A stretch of DNA of 46,767 bases from Mycobacterium sp. ST-F2 (GCF_001905655.1 NZ_JMHT01000059.1:1-46767), one strand, 5' to 3'. Counted from the first letter of the stretch, positions 26,335-33,109 are shown. Made by a program: numbers and translations. The notes: generated from the sequence alone by a model not told the origin.

Positions 26335-27137
26335 TGCTTCTCCTTGCTTGGATGGTCGGTGTGTGCCGACCCGCCGGTGCCGGCGTCGTTTGTGCCGTGG
26401 TCTGTGTCGCCGGCGTCCGTGCCGCCGCTGCCGGGGGTGTGTGTCCCGCCCGACGTCGTCGTGCCCGGGGTACCCGGCGGCGACGTGTGACCCGTGCCAC
26501 CGGTCCCCCCGCTACCGGTTGACCCGCCGGTCGTTCCGGTGCCGCCGGAACTCGGTGTTCCCGAACCCGACGTGCCGGGCATTCCCGTGCCGGGCTTCCC
26601 GGCGGTGTTCGACATCCCGCCCGAGCGCGGTATTTTGCCGCCCGACATTATGTTTCCGGGCATCTTCGGGCCCGCCGTGGTGGTGCTCGGCATAGTGGCC
26701 GTGCTCGACGTGGTGGTGCTCGATGTCGGTGTGCCCACGCCGCGCGTGTGCGCCGAACCCGATGTCGTTGCCGCGGCCGGCGTGCCCGATTGCGGCGCCG
26801 GGATGGTGTCGGACAGCGCGCTGTCGCTGGTGATGAGGGCAGGCTCAGGGATGGTGCTGGTGCTGGTGGTGCTCACCGGGTCGGCGCGGGGTGCCGCCGC
26901 CGGCGCCACCCGGTCCGGCGAGGTTGGGGCGGCAGCAGGGGCAGGCTCGGCGGCAGCGGTCGATGGTGGCGCAAGCGCGTGGCCGAACAGCCAACCGCCG
27001 GCGAGCAGCCCCGCCAGCATCGCCCCGTAGCCGGCGAGGCCGAGGTAGTCCTTCACCCGCGCTTCCCGCCGTGAGCTGACCCGCCGGCGGCGGAGCTTGC
27101 CGGTCGGCGCTGATCGACGCATGTCCGCACCGTGCAT
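26331..27137 (-). CDS. Single-pass membrane protein with Gly/Thr/Ser/Pro-rich outer region
   Basis: A 268-residue protein from ATG 27137 (a GTG one codon earlier is possible). A basic N-terminus precedes one helix at about residues 33-52 (YLGLAGYGAMLAGLLAGGWLFG). All that follows is low complexity: Ala/Pro, then Thr/Ser, then Gly-rich with Met (KMPGNIMSGGKIPRSGGMSN) and scattered His at the end. The tail looks disordered and extracytoplasmic, a possible wall-spanning metal sponge (inference). It is first in the copA operon; its TGA overlaps the copA ATG. No family recognised. Confidence 0.7.
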   Translation of the reverse strand: MHGADMRRSAPTGKLRRRRVSSRREARVKDYLGLAGYGAMLAGLLAGGWLFGHALAPPSTAAAEPAPAAAPTSPDRVAPAAAPRADPVSTTSTSTIPEPALITSDSALSDTIPAPQSGTPAAATTSGSAHTRGVGTPTSSTTTSSTATMPSTTTAGPKMPGNIMSGGKIPRSGGMSNTAGKPGTGMPGTSGSGTPSSGGTGTTGGSTGSGGTGGTGHTSPPGTPGTTTSGGTHTPGSGGTDAGDTDHGTNDAGTGGSAHTDHPSKEKQ

Positions 27138-27180
27138 CACCTCGTGGTTTCGTTCGTGGCCTATCTAGGTCCTGCCCCGA

Positions 27181-27211
27181 CGTTAAACCTTCCCGTACGA
27201 TGGAAGGTCAA
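27181..27211 (-). promoter_or_regulatory. MerR-type promoter and operator for the copA operon
   Basis: Read on the minus strand: -35 TTGACC (27211-27206), a 19-base spacer, and -10-like TTAACG (27186-27181). The dyad ACCTTCC-N8-GGAAGGT fills the spacer (27187-27208). The over-long 19-bp spacer with a central dyad is the hallmark of MerR-activated promoters and is much like the E. coli copA promoter I recall. Predicted transcript starts about 37 bases before the 27137 ATG. Confidence 0.8.
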
Positions 27212-27241
27212 GTCGAAGTGCTGGCGAACATTGGCGGTGTG

Positions 27242-27649
27242 ATGAAGATCGGTGAACTGGCCCACCTCAGTGGAACGAGCGCCAAGACCATCCGGTTCTA
27301 CGAGCAGGCCGGTGTGCTGCCCGCTCCGGACCGCACACCATCGGGCTACCGGGACTACGGCGCCGAGTTCGTCGGCCGGCTGGATTTTGTCCGACGCGCC
27401 CAGGCGGCGGGACTGTCGCTGCGTGAGGTGCGCCAGGTCGTCACGATCGCCGACCAGGGTGACGCGCCCTGTGAACACGTGGTGGGCGTGCTGACCGACC
27501 GGCTCGACCAGGTGCGCGCCACCTTGGCCGAGTTATCGGCGCTGGAATCGCACCTGACTGCCTTGCTTGAGCATGCGCGTGTCGCCGAACCGGCCAGCGA
27601 GGCCGGGGTGTGCTGGATCCTCGAAAGCGATCTGGCCGAACGGGACTGA
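27242..27649 (+). CDS. MerR-family metal-responsive regulator
   Basis: A 135-residue activator from ATG 27242 (MKIGELAHLSGTSAKTIRFYEQAGVLP). The frame is open to an ATG at 27200, but that lies inside the operator dyad, so it was rejected. The N-terminal winged HTH is followed by a dimer helix. Metal-site candidates are Cys77 in GDAPCEHV and one Cys in the C-terminal VCWILE. Copper-specific CueR has Ser at the Cys77 position and a second Cys in the loop, which is absent here, so the sensor is not a textbook CueR and might respond to divalent metal. It should switch on the divergent copA operon. Confidence 0.85.
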   Translation: MKIGELAHLSGTSAKTIRFYEQAGVLPAPDRTPSGYRDYGAEFVGRLDFVRRAQAAGLSLREVRQVVTIADQGDAPCEHVVGVLTDRLDQVRATLAELSALESHLTALLEHARVAEPASEAGVCWILESDLAERD

Positions 27650-27705
27650 GCGCGCTCGGCGATCACGCTGTGACCGTGACGACGTGGCGCGCTCCCGCCC
27701 ACAGA

Positions 27706-27733
27706 TCTACTATCTATGTACGTAGATAGTAGA
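27706..27733. promoter_or_regulatory. BlaI-type operator B
   Basis: Perfect 11-bp arms TCTACTATCTA and TAGATAGTAGA around a 6-base TGTACG centre, 22 bases before the ATG of the small membrane protein at 27756. Best copy of the motif in the window. Confidence 0.82.
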
Positions 27734-27755
27734 AACTGCTTCAGGAGGATTCGAC

Positions 27756-27956
27756 ATGACAGGAATCGACGCACCGTCCGGCGGCGCCGACAGCGCACAG
27801 GCGGGCGGGCCGGCACCGTCCACGGCACCCCGATTCGACCAGGCCACCCGGGTCGCGCTGGCCGTCGTCGCGGTCGCGGCCGCGTTCTTTGTGCTGATGA
27901 TCGCGACCCACGCCGGCCCGATGTTGGTCGGCGCGGGATGCCGCTGGGTGTGGTGA
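27756..27956 (+). CDS. Small single-helix membrane protein
   Basis: A 66-residue protein with a disordered Gly/Ala/Pro-rich N-terminus and one helix at about residues 32-50 (VALAVVAVAAAFFVLMIAT), then THAGPMLVGAGCRWVW. CAGGAGG lies 9-15 bases before the ATG, and operator B just before that. It starts the plus-strand metal-response run. The Met, His and Cys just after the helix could bind copper, but no function is known. Confidence 0.65.
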   Translation: MTGIDAPSGGADSAQAGGPAPSTAPRFDQATRVALAVVAVAAAFFVLMIATHAGPMLVGAGCRWVW

Positions 27957-27977
27957 TGGCCATCGCCCGACCAAGTG

Positions 27978-28005
27978 TCTACTATGTAGGTACGTAGATC
28001 GTAGG
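27978..28005. promoter_or_regulatory. BlaI-type operator C (degenerate)
   Basis: Left arm TCTACTATGTA (27978-27988), centre GGTACG, right arm TAGATCGTAGG (27995-28005): one and two differences from operator B. It precedes the 28054 gene by 48 bases, inside the same gene run, and may give that gene a second promoter. Confidence 0.65.
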
Positions 28006-28053
28006 TAGGGGCGGTCCCTGAACCTGGAATCGCTGCGCGACAAGGAGTTTGCG

Positions 28054-28260
28054 ATGTCGTCGCTGTTCTACACGCTCGCGGTGCTGGCCTGCCCGGTCAG
28101 CATGGGGCTGATGATGTACATGATGATGCGCGGTCAGCGGGGCGGTTCGGCGACTCCGGCCGCCGGCGCCGTCGATCGCAGCGAGGTCGACGCCTTGCGC
28201 GCTCAGATCGCGGCGCTGGAGGCTGAGCGCACCGCGACGGCGGACCGGCCACTGCGGTGA
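28054..28260 (+). CDS. Small Met-rich membrane protein
   Basis: A 68-residue protein: an N-terminal helix SSLFYTLAVLACPVSMGLMMYMMM with six Met and one Cys, a Gly/Arg turn, then a short coiled coil (DRSEVDALRAQIAALEAERTA). It looks like the short membrane proteins often found in bacterial copper operons. Preceded by AAGGAG and operator C. Its stop overlaps the next start (GTGA). Confidence 0.7.
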   Translation: MSSLFYTLAVLACPVSMGLMMYMMMRGQRGGSATPAAGAVDRSEVDALRAQIAALEAERTATADRPLR

Positions 28261-28922
28261 GCACGCCGAATCAGTCCAGGCGGTGGAACCGGTACTGGGA
28301 CAAGAAGTCTCGCTCCTATGACCGGGAAATGGGATTTTTCGACCGGCACCTGTTCGGCGACTCCCGCCACTGGGTGTGCAGCCGGGCCAGCGGCGAGGTG
28401 CTGGAGGTCGCCGTCGGCACCGGGCTCAACCTGCCCGAATACCCGCCCGAGGCGACATTGACCGGCATCGACTGGAGCGCACCCATGCTCGCCCTGGCCC
28501 GCGAGCGCGCCGACACGCTGGGGCGAACAGCGACGCTCCGGCAGGCCGACGCCCAGCAGCTGCCGTTCGACGACGCCAGCTTCGACACCGTGGTGTGCAC
28601 CTTCGGCTTGTGCGCCATCCCCGATCACACCCGAGCGATCGCCGAGATGACCCGGGTGCTGCGGCCAGGCGGACGGGTCCTGCTGGCCGACCACGTCGCC
28701 AGCAGCGCAGCGCCGGTCCGGGGCGTGCAGCGGATGCTGGAACTGTTCACCGTCCCGCTGGGCGGGGAGCACTTCCTGCGCCGGCCGTCCCGGGACCTGG
28801 AACCCGCCGGCCTGAAAGTCGAACAGGCGCAACGATTCACCCTCGGCCTGGTGGAACGCGTCGTCGCACGCAAACCCGAGACCGACATGCCGTCGGACAC
28901 CGCAGATCGGAGCCGCCCATGA
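28257..28922 (+). CDS. Class I SAM-dependent methyltransferase (UbiE-like)
   Basis: A 221-residue cytoplasmic methyltransferase. Motif I is EVAVGTGLNL, motif II GIDWSAPMLALAR, the post-II acid DAQQLPFDDASFDTVV, and the RVLRPGGRVLLADH strand closes the fold. The GTG start overlaps the upstream stop, and its own TGA overlaps the next ATG, so it is locked into the metal operon. Methyltransferases of this type occur beside copper and thiophilic-metal genes, but their target there is not known; lipid or a small metal-binding metabolite are possible (inference). Confidence 0.82.
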   Translation: MSTPNQSRRWNRYWDKKSRSYDREMGFFDRHLFGDSRHWVCSRASGEVLEVAVGTGLNLPEYPPEATLTGIDWSAPMLALARERADTLGRTATLRQADAQQLPFDDASFDTVVCTFGLCAIPDHTRAIAEMTRVLRPGGRVLLADHVASSAAPVRGVQRMLELFTVPLGGEHFLRRPSRDLEPAGLKVEQAQRFTLGLVERVVARKPETDMPSDTADRSRP

Positions 28923-29479
28923 GTGAATTCACCCGCCGCACCATGCTCGCCGTAGCCGCCGGCATTGGGGGTCTGGCCGGGGTGGGATATCTGCTGCGCA
29001 CCACCACGTTTGGCATGCCCACCGGCCGGGCGCAACCTGGGATGATGGGTGTCTCCGGCGAGGACATGAGCCGCTACATGACCATGTTTGCCCGGCACAC
29101 CGAGTTGCGGCGCACTGTCGAAGAGGTGCCCGGCGGGGTCCGCACCACTACCGAGTCCTCCGCGCCCGACCTGGTCGCTCAACTGCACGAACATGTCTCT
29201 TCGATGTACGGGCACCTGCGCGCGGGAGTCGAAGTGCAGTGCATGAGTCAGAGCCTGCCCACCCTGTTCCAGCGGGCCGGTGACTACCAGCGGCAGCTGA
29301 CGCTGACCCCGACCGGGGTCGTGGCGACCGAGACCTCCAGCGATCCCGCGGTGACCGCCGCCATCCGCGCCCACGCGCAGGAAGTCACCGGGTTTGTCAA
29401 CGAAGGGATGCCCGCGATGATGGGCCCCATGATGGGCGGAGGCGGCATGATGGGCGGCGGGATGATGGGTCCACGCTAG
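28919..29479 (+). CDS. Exported Met-rich protein with Met-Gly repeat tail
   Basis: A 186-residue product starting at ATG 28919. The N-terminus SEFTRRTMLAVAAGIGGLAGVGYLL has a twin-arginine-like start and a hydrophobic stretch, so export or anchoring by the Tat route is possible. The body carries HEHVSSMYGHLRAGVEVQCMSQ, and the C-terminus is a run of MM/GGG units (MMGPMMGGGGMMGGGMMG) typical of Cu+-binding thioether clusters. The first part of a longer open frame to the left is a shadow of the methyltransferase. Likely buffers copper outside the membrane (inference). Confidence 0.78.
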   Translation: MSEFTRRTMLAVAAGIGGLAGVGYLLRTTTFGMPTGRAQPGMMGVSGEDMSRYMTMFARHTELRRTVEEVPGGVRTTTESSAPDLVAQLHEHVSSMYGHLRAGVEVQCMSQSLPTLFQRAGDYQRQLTLTPTGVVATETSSDPAVTAAIRAHAQEVTGFVNEGMPAMMGPMMGGGGMMGGGMMGPR

Positions 29480-29570
29480 CGGAATATGCCAAACCGTTTG
29501 CGCTGCAGTGGATCACAACCCCAGCACCGCCGTCCGACGATAGGTGTGACCGCGTGCCCTGACCACTGAG

Positions 29571-30533
29571 TCAGGCGGTGAACGGGCCGCACGGCGTGAC
29601 GCCGGTCAAGGTAGCCCACGCCAGGAGCATCGGCATCGCAGCGACCAGCGCGATGGCCGTGCCCAGGACCAGTTGGGCTGCCAGGCGCCGGCCCGGCGTA
29701 TCGGGGTTTGTCAGCCGCTGCACCCGGGCGCACACCCCGATGCTGCTGGCCCCCAGCGCCACCGCCGGTAATGGTGCCGTGCCGGTCAGCGACACGATGG
29801 CCGCCAGCAGCGGTGCCGCGCCGTGTCGGCCGGCGGCGGCGTCGTCGGCACACATTTCCAGCAGCCGGGCCACGTCGGACTGCGCGACGGCGAACAGCCG
29901 CACCCGCGGGAACGTGCTCGCCAACGCCCGCGTGACGGCGAGCAGCAGGTGGTGGCGCCCGGCCAGGTGCGCCTGCTCGTGGGCCAGTACCGCGTCCAGA
30001 TGCGGCCGGTCCAGGCAATCGAGCGCCGCACTGGTGATCACCACCATCCCGGGCCGTCCACCCACGCAGTAGGCCAGCTTCTGCGGGGCATCGACGACCA
30101 CGCCGTCCACCCCGGCGACACGGCGGCCGATGATGCGCGCCGACTGGGCGTGGCTCCGGTTGCCGGCACTGGAGCGCCGCAGGGAACGCCCGAACCGCAC
30201 GACCGCGGCCACGGCCACGGCGGTGACCGCGGCGGCCGCGCCGATCAGGGCGACCTGCACGACAGGCCCGTTGGCCCCCGTCGCCGCCGCCCGCAGCGCA
30301 CCCATGCACGCCAACAGTGCCAGCGGATCCGGCCGATCCCAGGTGCGGGCCACGAACACGGCCAGTGTGCCCGCCGCGGCCAGCCACGCCGCGACCACGG
30401 TCCCCAACACCACCAGCCATAACACCACCGCCATCGCCGGTGCGCTGCCGCGCCGGGTCAACAGTGGCACCAGGCGCGGCGCCGCGGCGCACACCACCGC
30501 CGCGTACAGCAGCAGGCAGATCGCGACGGTCAC
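29571..30533 (-). CDS. M56-family membrane metalloprotease (short BlaR1/MecR1-like)
   Basis: A 320-residue integral membrane zinc protease. Helices flank a cytosolic loop with the zinc motif HEQAH in LDAVLAHEQAHLAGRHHLLL, and the downstream Glu region RLFAVAQSDVARLLEMCADD. Unlike BlaR1 it has no penicillin-binding sensor domain, so it cannot be an antibiotic sensor of that kind. It starts with GTG overlapping the blaI stop (GTGA). In BlaR1/BlaI pairs the protease inactivates the repressor on signal; here the signal is presumably metal (inference). A small 6-bp hairpin (29558-29575) overlaps its stop. Confidence 0.85.
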   Translation of the reverse strand: MTVAICLLLYAAVVCAAAPRLVPLLTRRGSAPAMAVVLWLVVLGTVVAAWLAAAGTLAVFVARTWDRPDPLALLACMGALRAAATGANGPVVQVALIGAAAAVTAVAVAAVVRFGRSLRRSSAGNRSHAQSARIIGRRVAGVDGVVVDAPQKLAYCVGGRPGMVVITSAALDCLDRPHLDAVLAHEQAHLAGRHHLLLAVTRALASTFPRVRLFAVAQSDVARLLEMCADDAAAGRHGAAPLLAAIVSLTGTAPLPAVALGASSIGVCARVQRLTNPDTPGRRLAAQLVLGTAIALVAAMPMLLAWATLTGVTPCGPFTA

Positions 30534-30925
30534 CGTGCCGTCTTCCGTGACGCGGTACGGCGCAGCACCTTACGCAGCTCAGCGGATTCGTCGTCGCTGA
30601 TCTGCTCCAAGAAATGTGCCAACACCACCTCCGCGCGGCCGCCGTCACCGAGCGCGTCGCGCATCAGCTGAGCGCTGTACTGTTCGCGGGTCATCTGCGG
30701 GGTGTACAGGTAGGCCTTGCCGAGCCGTTCACGGGTCAACCATCCCTTGCGGTGCAGGTTGTCCATCGTCGACATCACCGTGGTGTAGGCGATGTCGCGG
30801 TCCGACAGCATCTCTTCGTACACCTCACGCACTGTGGTCGCACCGTCGCGCCCCCACAGCCGATCCATGACGACCGCCTCCAAATCGCCGAAACCGCGTG
30901 CCACCGTCAATCTCCTCGCCGCCAT
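30530..30925 (-). CDS. BlaI/MecI/CopY-family repressor
   Basis: A 131-residue winged-helix repressor: GDLEAVVMDRLW, TVREVYEEML, and the recognition region AYTTVMSTMDNLHRKGWLTRERLGKAYLYTP are family hallmarks. The C-terminal half is a dimerisation helix bundle. It lacks the Cys pairs by which enterococcal CopY senses copper, so release from DNA probably needs the M56 protease encoded next. Operator D ends four bases before its ATG, indicating autoregulation. The other copies of the operator in the island mark its likely regulon. Confidence 0.9.
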   Translation of the reverse strand: MAARRLTVARGFGDLEAVVMDRLWGRDGATTVREVYEEMLSDRDIAYTTVMSTMDNLHRKGWLTRERLGKAYLYTPQMTREQYSAQLMRDALGDGGRAEVVLAHFLEQISDDESAELRKVLRRTASRKTAR

Positions 30926-30929
30926 CGCG

Positions 30930-30957
30930 TTTACTATCTACGTACGTACATCGTATT
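30930..30957. promoter_or_regulatory. BlaI-type operator D
   Basis: Left arm TTTACTATCTA (30930-30940), centre CGTACG, right arm TACATCGTATT (degenerate). It lies four bases before the blaI start codon, so bound repressor would cover the start site. Confidence 0.72.
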
Positions 30958-31303
30958 GTACGAGACTCCGGCATCGCCGCGGTCGGCGATCGGGCCCGGT
31001 GCGCAGACCGCCGCCATTGACGGCCTAGCGCGGCAGATCATTTCGATCACTGGCCGAACGCCCCTCTGCACCCGCCCGCAAAACGGGCATACGACCGATC
31101 CCTTGCCTACCCGGGGAGCCAAGTGCCGGCTCCGCCGTAGTCATAGATCCCCATATCGCGGGGCGAGTACTTTCCTCTCGGGGGCCACGGTCCTAGTCGC
31201 CGCTCGGTCAGGTGGTGTGATGAAAGCTATTGCGTGCAAACGGTATACAGGACCGCTCTGAGGCCCGCCGGCCTCGACTGCAGTCACCGTGCCCCACGCC
31301 TGG
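30958..31303. other. Non-coding stretch between blaI and the MPT63-like gene
   Basis: About 346 bases without a credible gene. A short frame near 31220 (MKAIACKRYTGPL then stop) resembles the start of a zinc-type quinone oxidoreductase and could be a decayed remnant, but it is too short to call. GC-rich segments around 31125-31175 could fold. Nothing else recognised. Confidence 0.4.
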
Positions 31304-31333
31304 TACTAATGTACGTAGTAAATACGTAGATAA
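31304..31333. promoter_or_regulatory. BlaI-type operator E (variant)
   Basis: TACTA (31304-31308), ATGTACG, TAGTA (31316-31320), followed by ACGTAGATAAA. It shares the TACTA/GTACG/TAG elements but with a shorter or overlapping arrangement compared with operators A-D. It lies 14-43 bases before the ATG at 31347. Confidence 0.5.
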
Positions 31334-31346
31334 ATCGAGAGGGAGC

Positions 31347-31931
31347 ATGCAGGTGTACATGGTTCGACGGATGGTGGTCGCGGCGGGCGCGTTGTTCGCC
31401 CTAGGGGCGATGGGAGCACCGCTGGCCGCGGCGGCCGCCGAGAAATGTCCGCACCAGATGGGCTCGCAGCAGCACATATCCGATGCCAGTGGGACTGCGG
31501 TGGCTGACTGGACACTGACCGGCCTGCACGCGAGCGCGGACCCGGCCCCGGGGTATCCGCTGGCCGGGCGGTTGTGGGAGGCCACGGTGACGGTGCGGGC
31601 GGTCTCGGGTGCGGTGACACCGGTGATCCCGAACTTCAGCGCCATGGGCGAGCACCATGCGCAGTACCCGGTGCTGTGGCAGCTGGCCAGCCCGTCCGGC
31701 ATTTCGGCGGCGACCCTCGCGCCGGGGCAAAGTGCCACCGGCAAGGTGTATTTCGATGTGACCGGTGCCGACCCGATGATGGTGGCCTATTCCACTGGCG
31801 GGCCCAAGCCGGCGATGATGTGGTGCGACATGGCGGCTATGGCGCCGATGATGTCCAAGCCGATGCCCATGCCGATGGACGACTGCCCCTGCTGCGACGG
31901 GGACTGCGACTGCTGCAACAAACCCATGTAG
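31347..31931 (+). CDS. MPT63-like (DUF1942) exported protein with Cys/Met metal-binding tail
   Basis: A 194-residue secreted protein. Signal peptide VRRMVVAAGALFALGAMG with AxA cleavage. The middle domain matches the mycobacterial antigen MPT63: GYPLAGRLWEATVTVRAVSG, TPVIPNFSA, VLWQLASP, GKVYFDVTGADP. Unlike MPT63, after ...AMMW it continues about 36 residues: Met-rich MAAMAPMMSKPMPMPM, then DDCPCCDGDCDCCNKPM with six Cys in CxCC/CxCC spacing, like a metallothionein. The start at ATG 31347 has GAGAGGGAG just upstream; the longer frame was rejected. Operator E is upstream. An extracellular metal scavenger is the best guess (inference). Confidence 0.88.
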   Translation: MQVYMVRRMVVAAGALFALGAMGAPLAAAAAEKCPHQMGSQQHISDASGTAVADWTLTGLHASADPAPGYPLAGRLWEATVTVRAVSGAVTPVIPNFSAMGEHHAQYPVLWQLASPSGISAATLAPGQSATGKVYFDVTGADPMMVAYSTGGPKPAMMWCDMAAMAPMMSKPMPMPMDDCPCCDGDCDCCNKPM

Positions 31932-32065
31932 GACTCGCGGCGGTGGGCATATACGGCGACCCCGTTCTGCGGCACGGGCGCTCGCAGAACGGCGGTGCCG
32001 GACCACCTCTGTAGCGGGCCACGGCACCGTGCGACCTGCCTGGCGATCAGTTCATCCTTTTCTGA

Positions 32066-32083
32066 ATACAGCAAAATCTGTAT
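32066..32083. promoter_or_regulatory. Candidate CmtR-type operator
   Basis: Dyad ATACAG (32066-32071), six bases, CTGTAT (32078-32083). It overlaps the ATG at 32082, which suggests autorepression at the start codon or that translation starts at the GTG 32094. Confidence 0.5.
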
Positions 32084-32423
32084 GGTGAACGGGGTGGACA
32101 TCTTGACGCACACGGACGCGCTGTCACGCTTCGGCTACGCATTGTCGGATTCGACACGCACCCAAATCCTGCTGCATCTGCGGGCCGCGCCGGGATATCC
32201 GTCGCAGCTGGCGGACCGCATCGGAGTGTCGCGCCAGGTCGTGTCCAACCACCTGACGTGCCTACGTGGGTGCGGGCTCGTAGTGGCAGTCCCGGAGGGC
32301 CGCCGCGCCCGATATGAACTCGCCGACCCGCGCATCGGTGCGGCGTTGGACGACCTCGTCGGCCTGGTCCTGGCGGTCGACCCGGCGTGCTGTTGCGCCG
32401 CCGACACCGAAGGCTGCTGCTGA
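32082..32423 (+). CDS. cmtR: ArsR/SmtB-family metal sensor, CmtR-like
   Basis: A 113-residue winged-helix repressor. LSRFGYALSDSTRTQILLHL, YPSQLADRIGVSRQVVSNHLTCLRGCGLV and the wing EGRRARYEL match CmtR, the mycobacterial Cd/Pb sensor, including both Cys of the recognition helix (the Cys57/Cys61 equivalents in NHLTCLRGCGL). The C-terminus has the third ligand region greatly expanded in Cys (DPACCCAADTEGCC). A GTG at 32094 may be the real start because the ATG lies in a dyad. The transporter gene starts at its stop (TGATG). Confidence 0.87.
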   Translation: MVNGVDILTHTDALSRFGYALSDSTRTQILLHLRAAPGYPSQLADRIGVSRQVVSNHLTCLRGCGLVVAVPEGRRARYELADPRIGAALDDLVGLVLAVDPACCCAADTEGCC

Positions 32424-33109
32424 TGTCGGCCCCACTGGGCATGCCGTCACCGGCAGCACCGACGCCGCACCGCAAACGGGTACTGGCGCAACGGATCCGC
32501 TGGTTCGTCGCCGCGACCATCAGCTACAACGTGATCGAGGCGATCGTCGCGTTGACCGAGGGGACGCGGGTGTCCTCGACCGCGTTGATCGGGTTCGGGC
32601 TGGACTCGGTGATCGAGGTGTCATCTGCCGCCGCGGTTGCCTGGCAGTTCGCCGGCCGCGATCCCGAGGCGCGAGAAAAGACCGCGTTGCGGCTGATCGC
32701 GTTCTCCTTCTTCGCCCTCGCGGCCTACGTCGCCGCCGACGCAGCCCGGTCATTGGCCGGCTACGGGGAAGCCGAACACTCGCCGCTCGGGATCGGCTTG
32801 GCCGCAACGAGTCTGATCATCATGCCGGTGCTGTCCTACGCCCAGCGTCGCGCCGGCCGAGAACTCGGATCACTATCGGCGGTCGCCGACTCCAAACAGA
32901 CCCTGCTATGCACCTACCTGTCTGCGGTCCTGCTCATCGGGCTACTGCTCAACAGCCTGCTCGGCTGGTCGTGGGCCGACCCGATCGCCGCCCTCGTCAT
33001 CGCCGTCATCGCGGTCAAAGAAGGCATCAACGCCTGGCAAGGCGACACCTGCTGCCCCACAACAGCATCCACCCGCATGATCGATCACGACTGCGACTGC
33101 TGCGACTGA
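32423..33109 (+). CDS. CDF-like cation transporter, short form
   Basis: A 228-residue membrane protein with about six helices. The metal-site helix ALIGFGLDSVIEVSSAA and later SKQTLLCTYLSAVLLIGLLLN ... WADPIAALVIAVIAVKEG resemble cation diffusion facilitators, but there is no C-terminal cytoplasmic domain. Instead it ends with Cys/His: GDTCCPTT and DHDCDCCD. Its ATG overlaps the cmtR stop by one base, so the sensor and pump form an operon, probably for Cd, Pb or Zn export (inference). Last gene of the island; the next 220 bp to the right edge hold no gene I can support. Confidence 0.8.
   Translation: MSAPLGMPSPAAPTPHRKRVLAQRIRWFVAATISYNVIEAIVALTEGTRVSSTALIGFGLDSVIEVSSAAAVAWQFAGRDPEAREKTALRLIAFSFFALAAYVAADAARSLAGYGEAEHSPLGIGLAATSLIIMPVLSYAQRRAGRELGSLSAVADSKQTLLCTYLSAVLLIGLLLNSLLGWSWADPIAALVIAVIAVKEGINAWQGDTCCPTTASTRMIDHDCDCCD

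Noticed and set aside
23998..26490. 830-codon open frame on the plus strand
   Set aside because: Mirror frame of the Cu-ATPase gene; product is a Gly/Asp/Gln-rich artefact.
27200..27241. ATG at 27200 as start of the MerR gene
   Set aside because: It lies inside the operator dyad; ATG 27242 gives the standard MerR N-terminus.
28376..28918. N-terminal 181 codons of the frame that ends at 29479
   Set aside because: Shadow of the methyltransferase; the real exported protein starts at 28919 with an ATGA overlap.
31220..31261. 13-codon frame MKAIACKRYTGPL as a gene
   Set aside because: Too short; at best a remnant.
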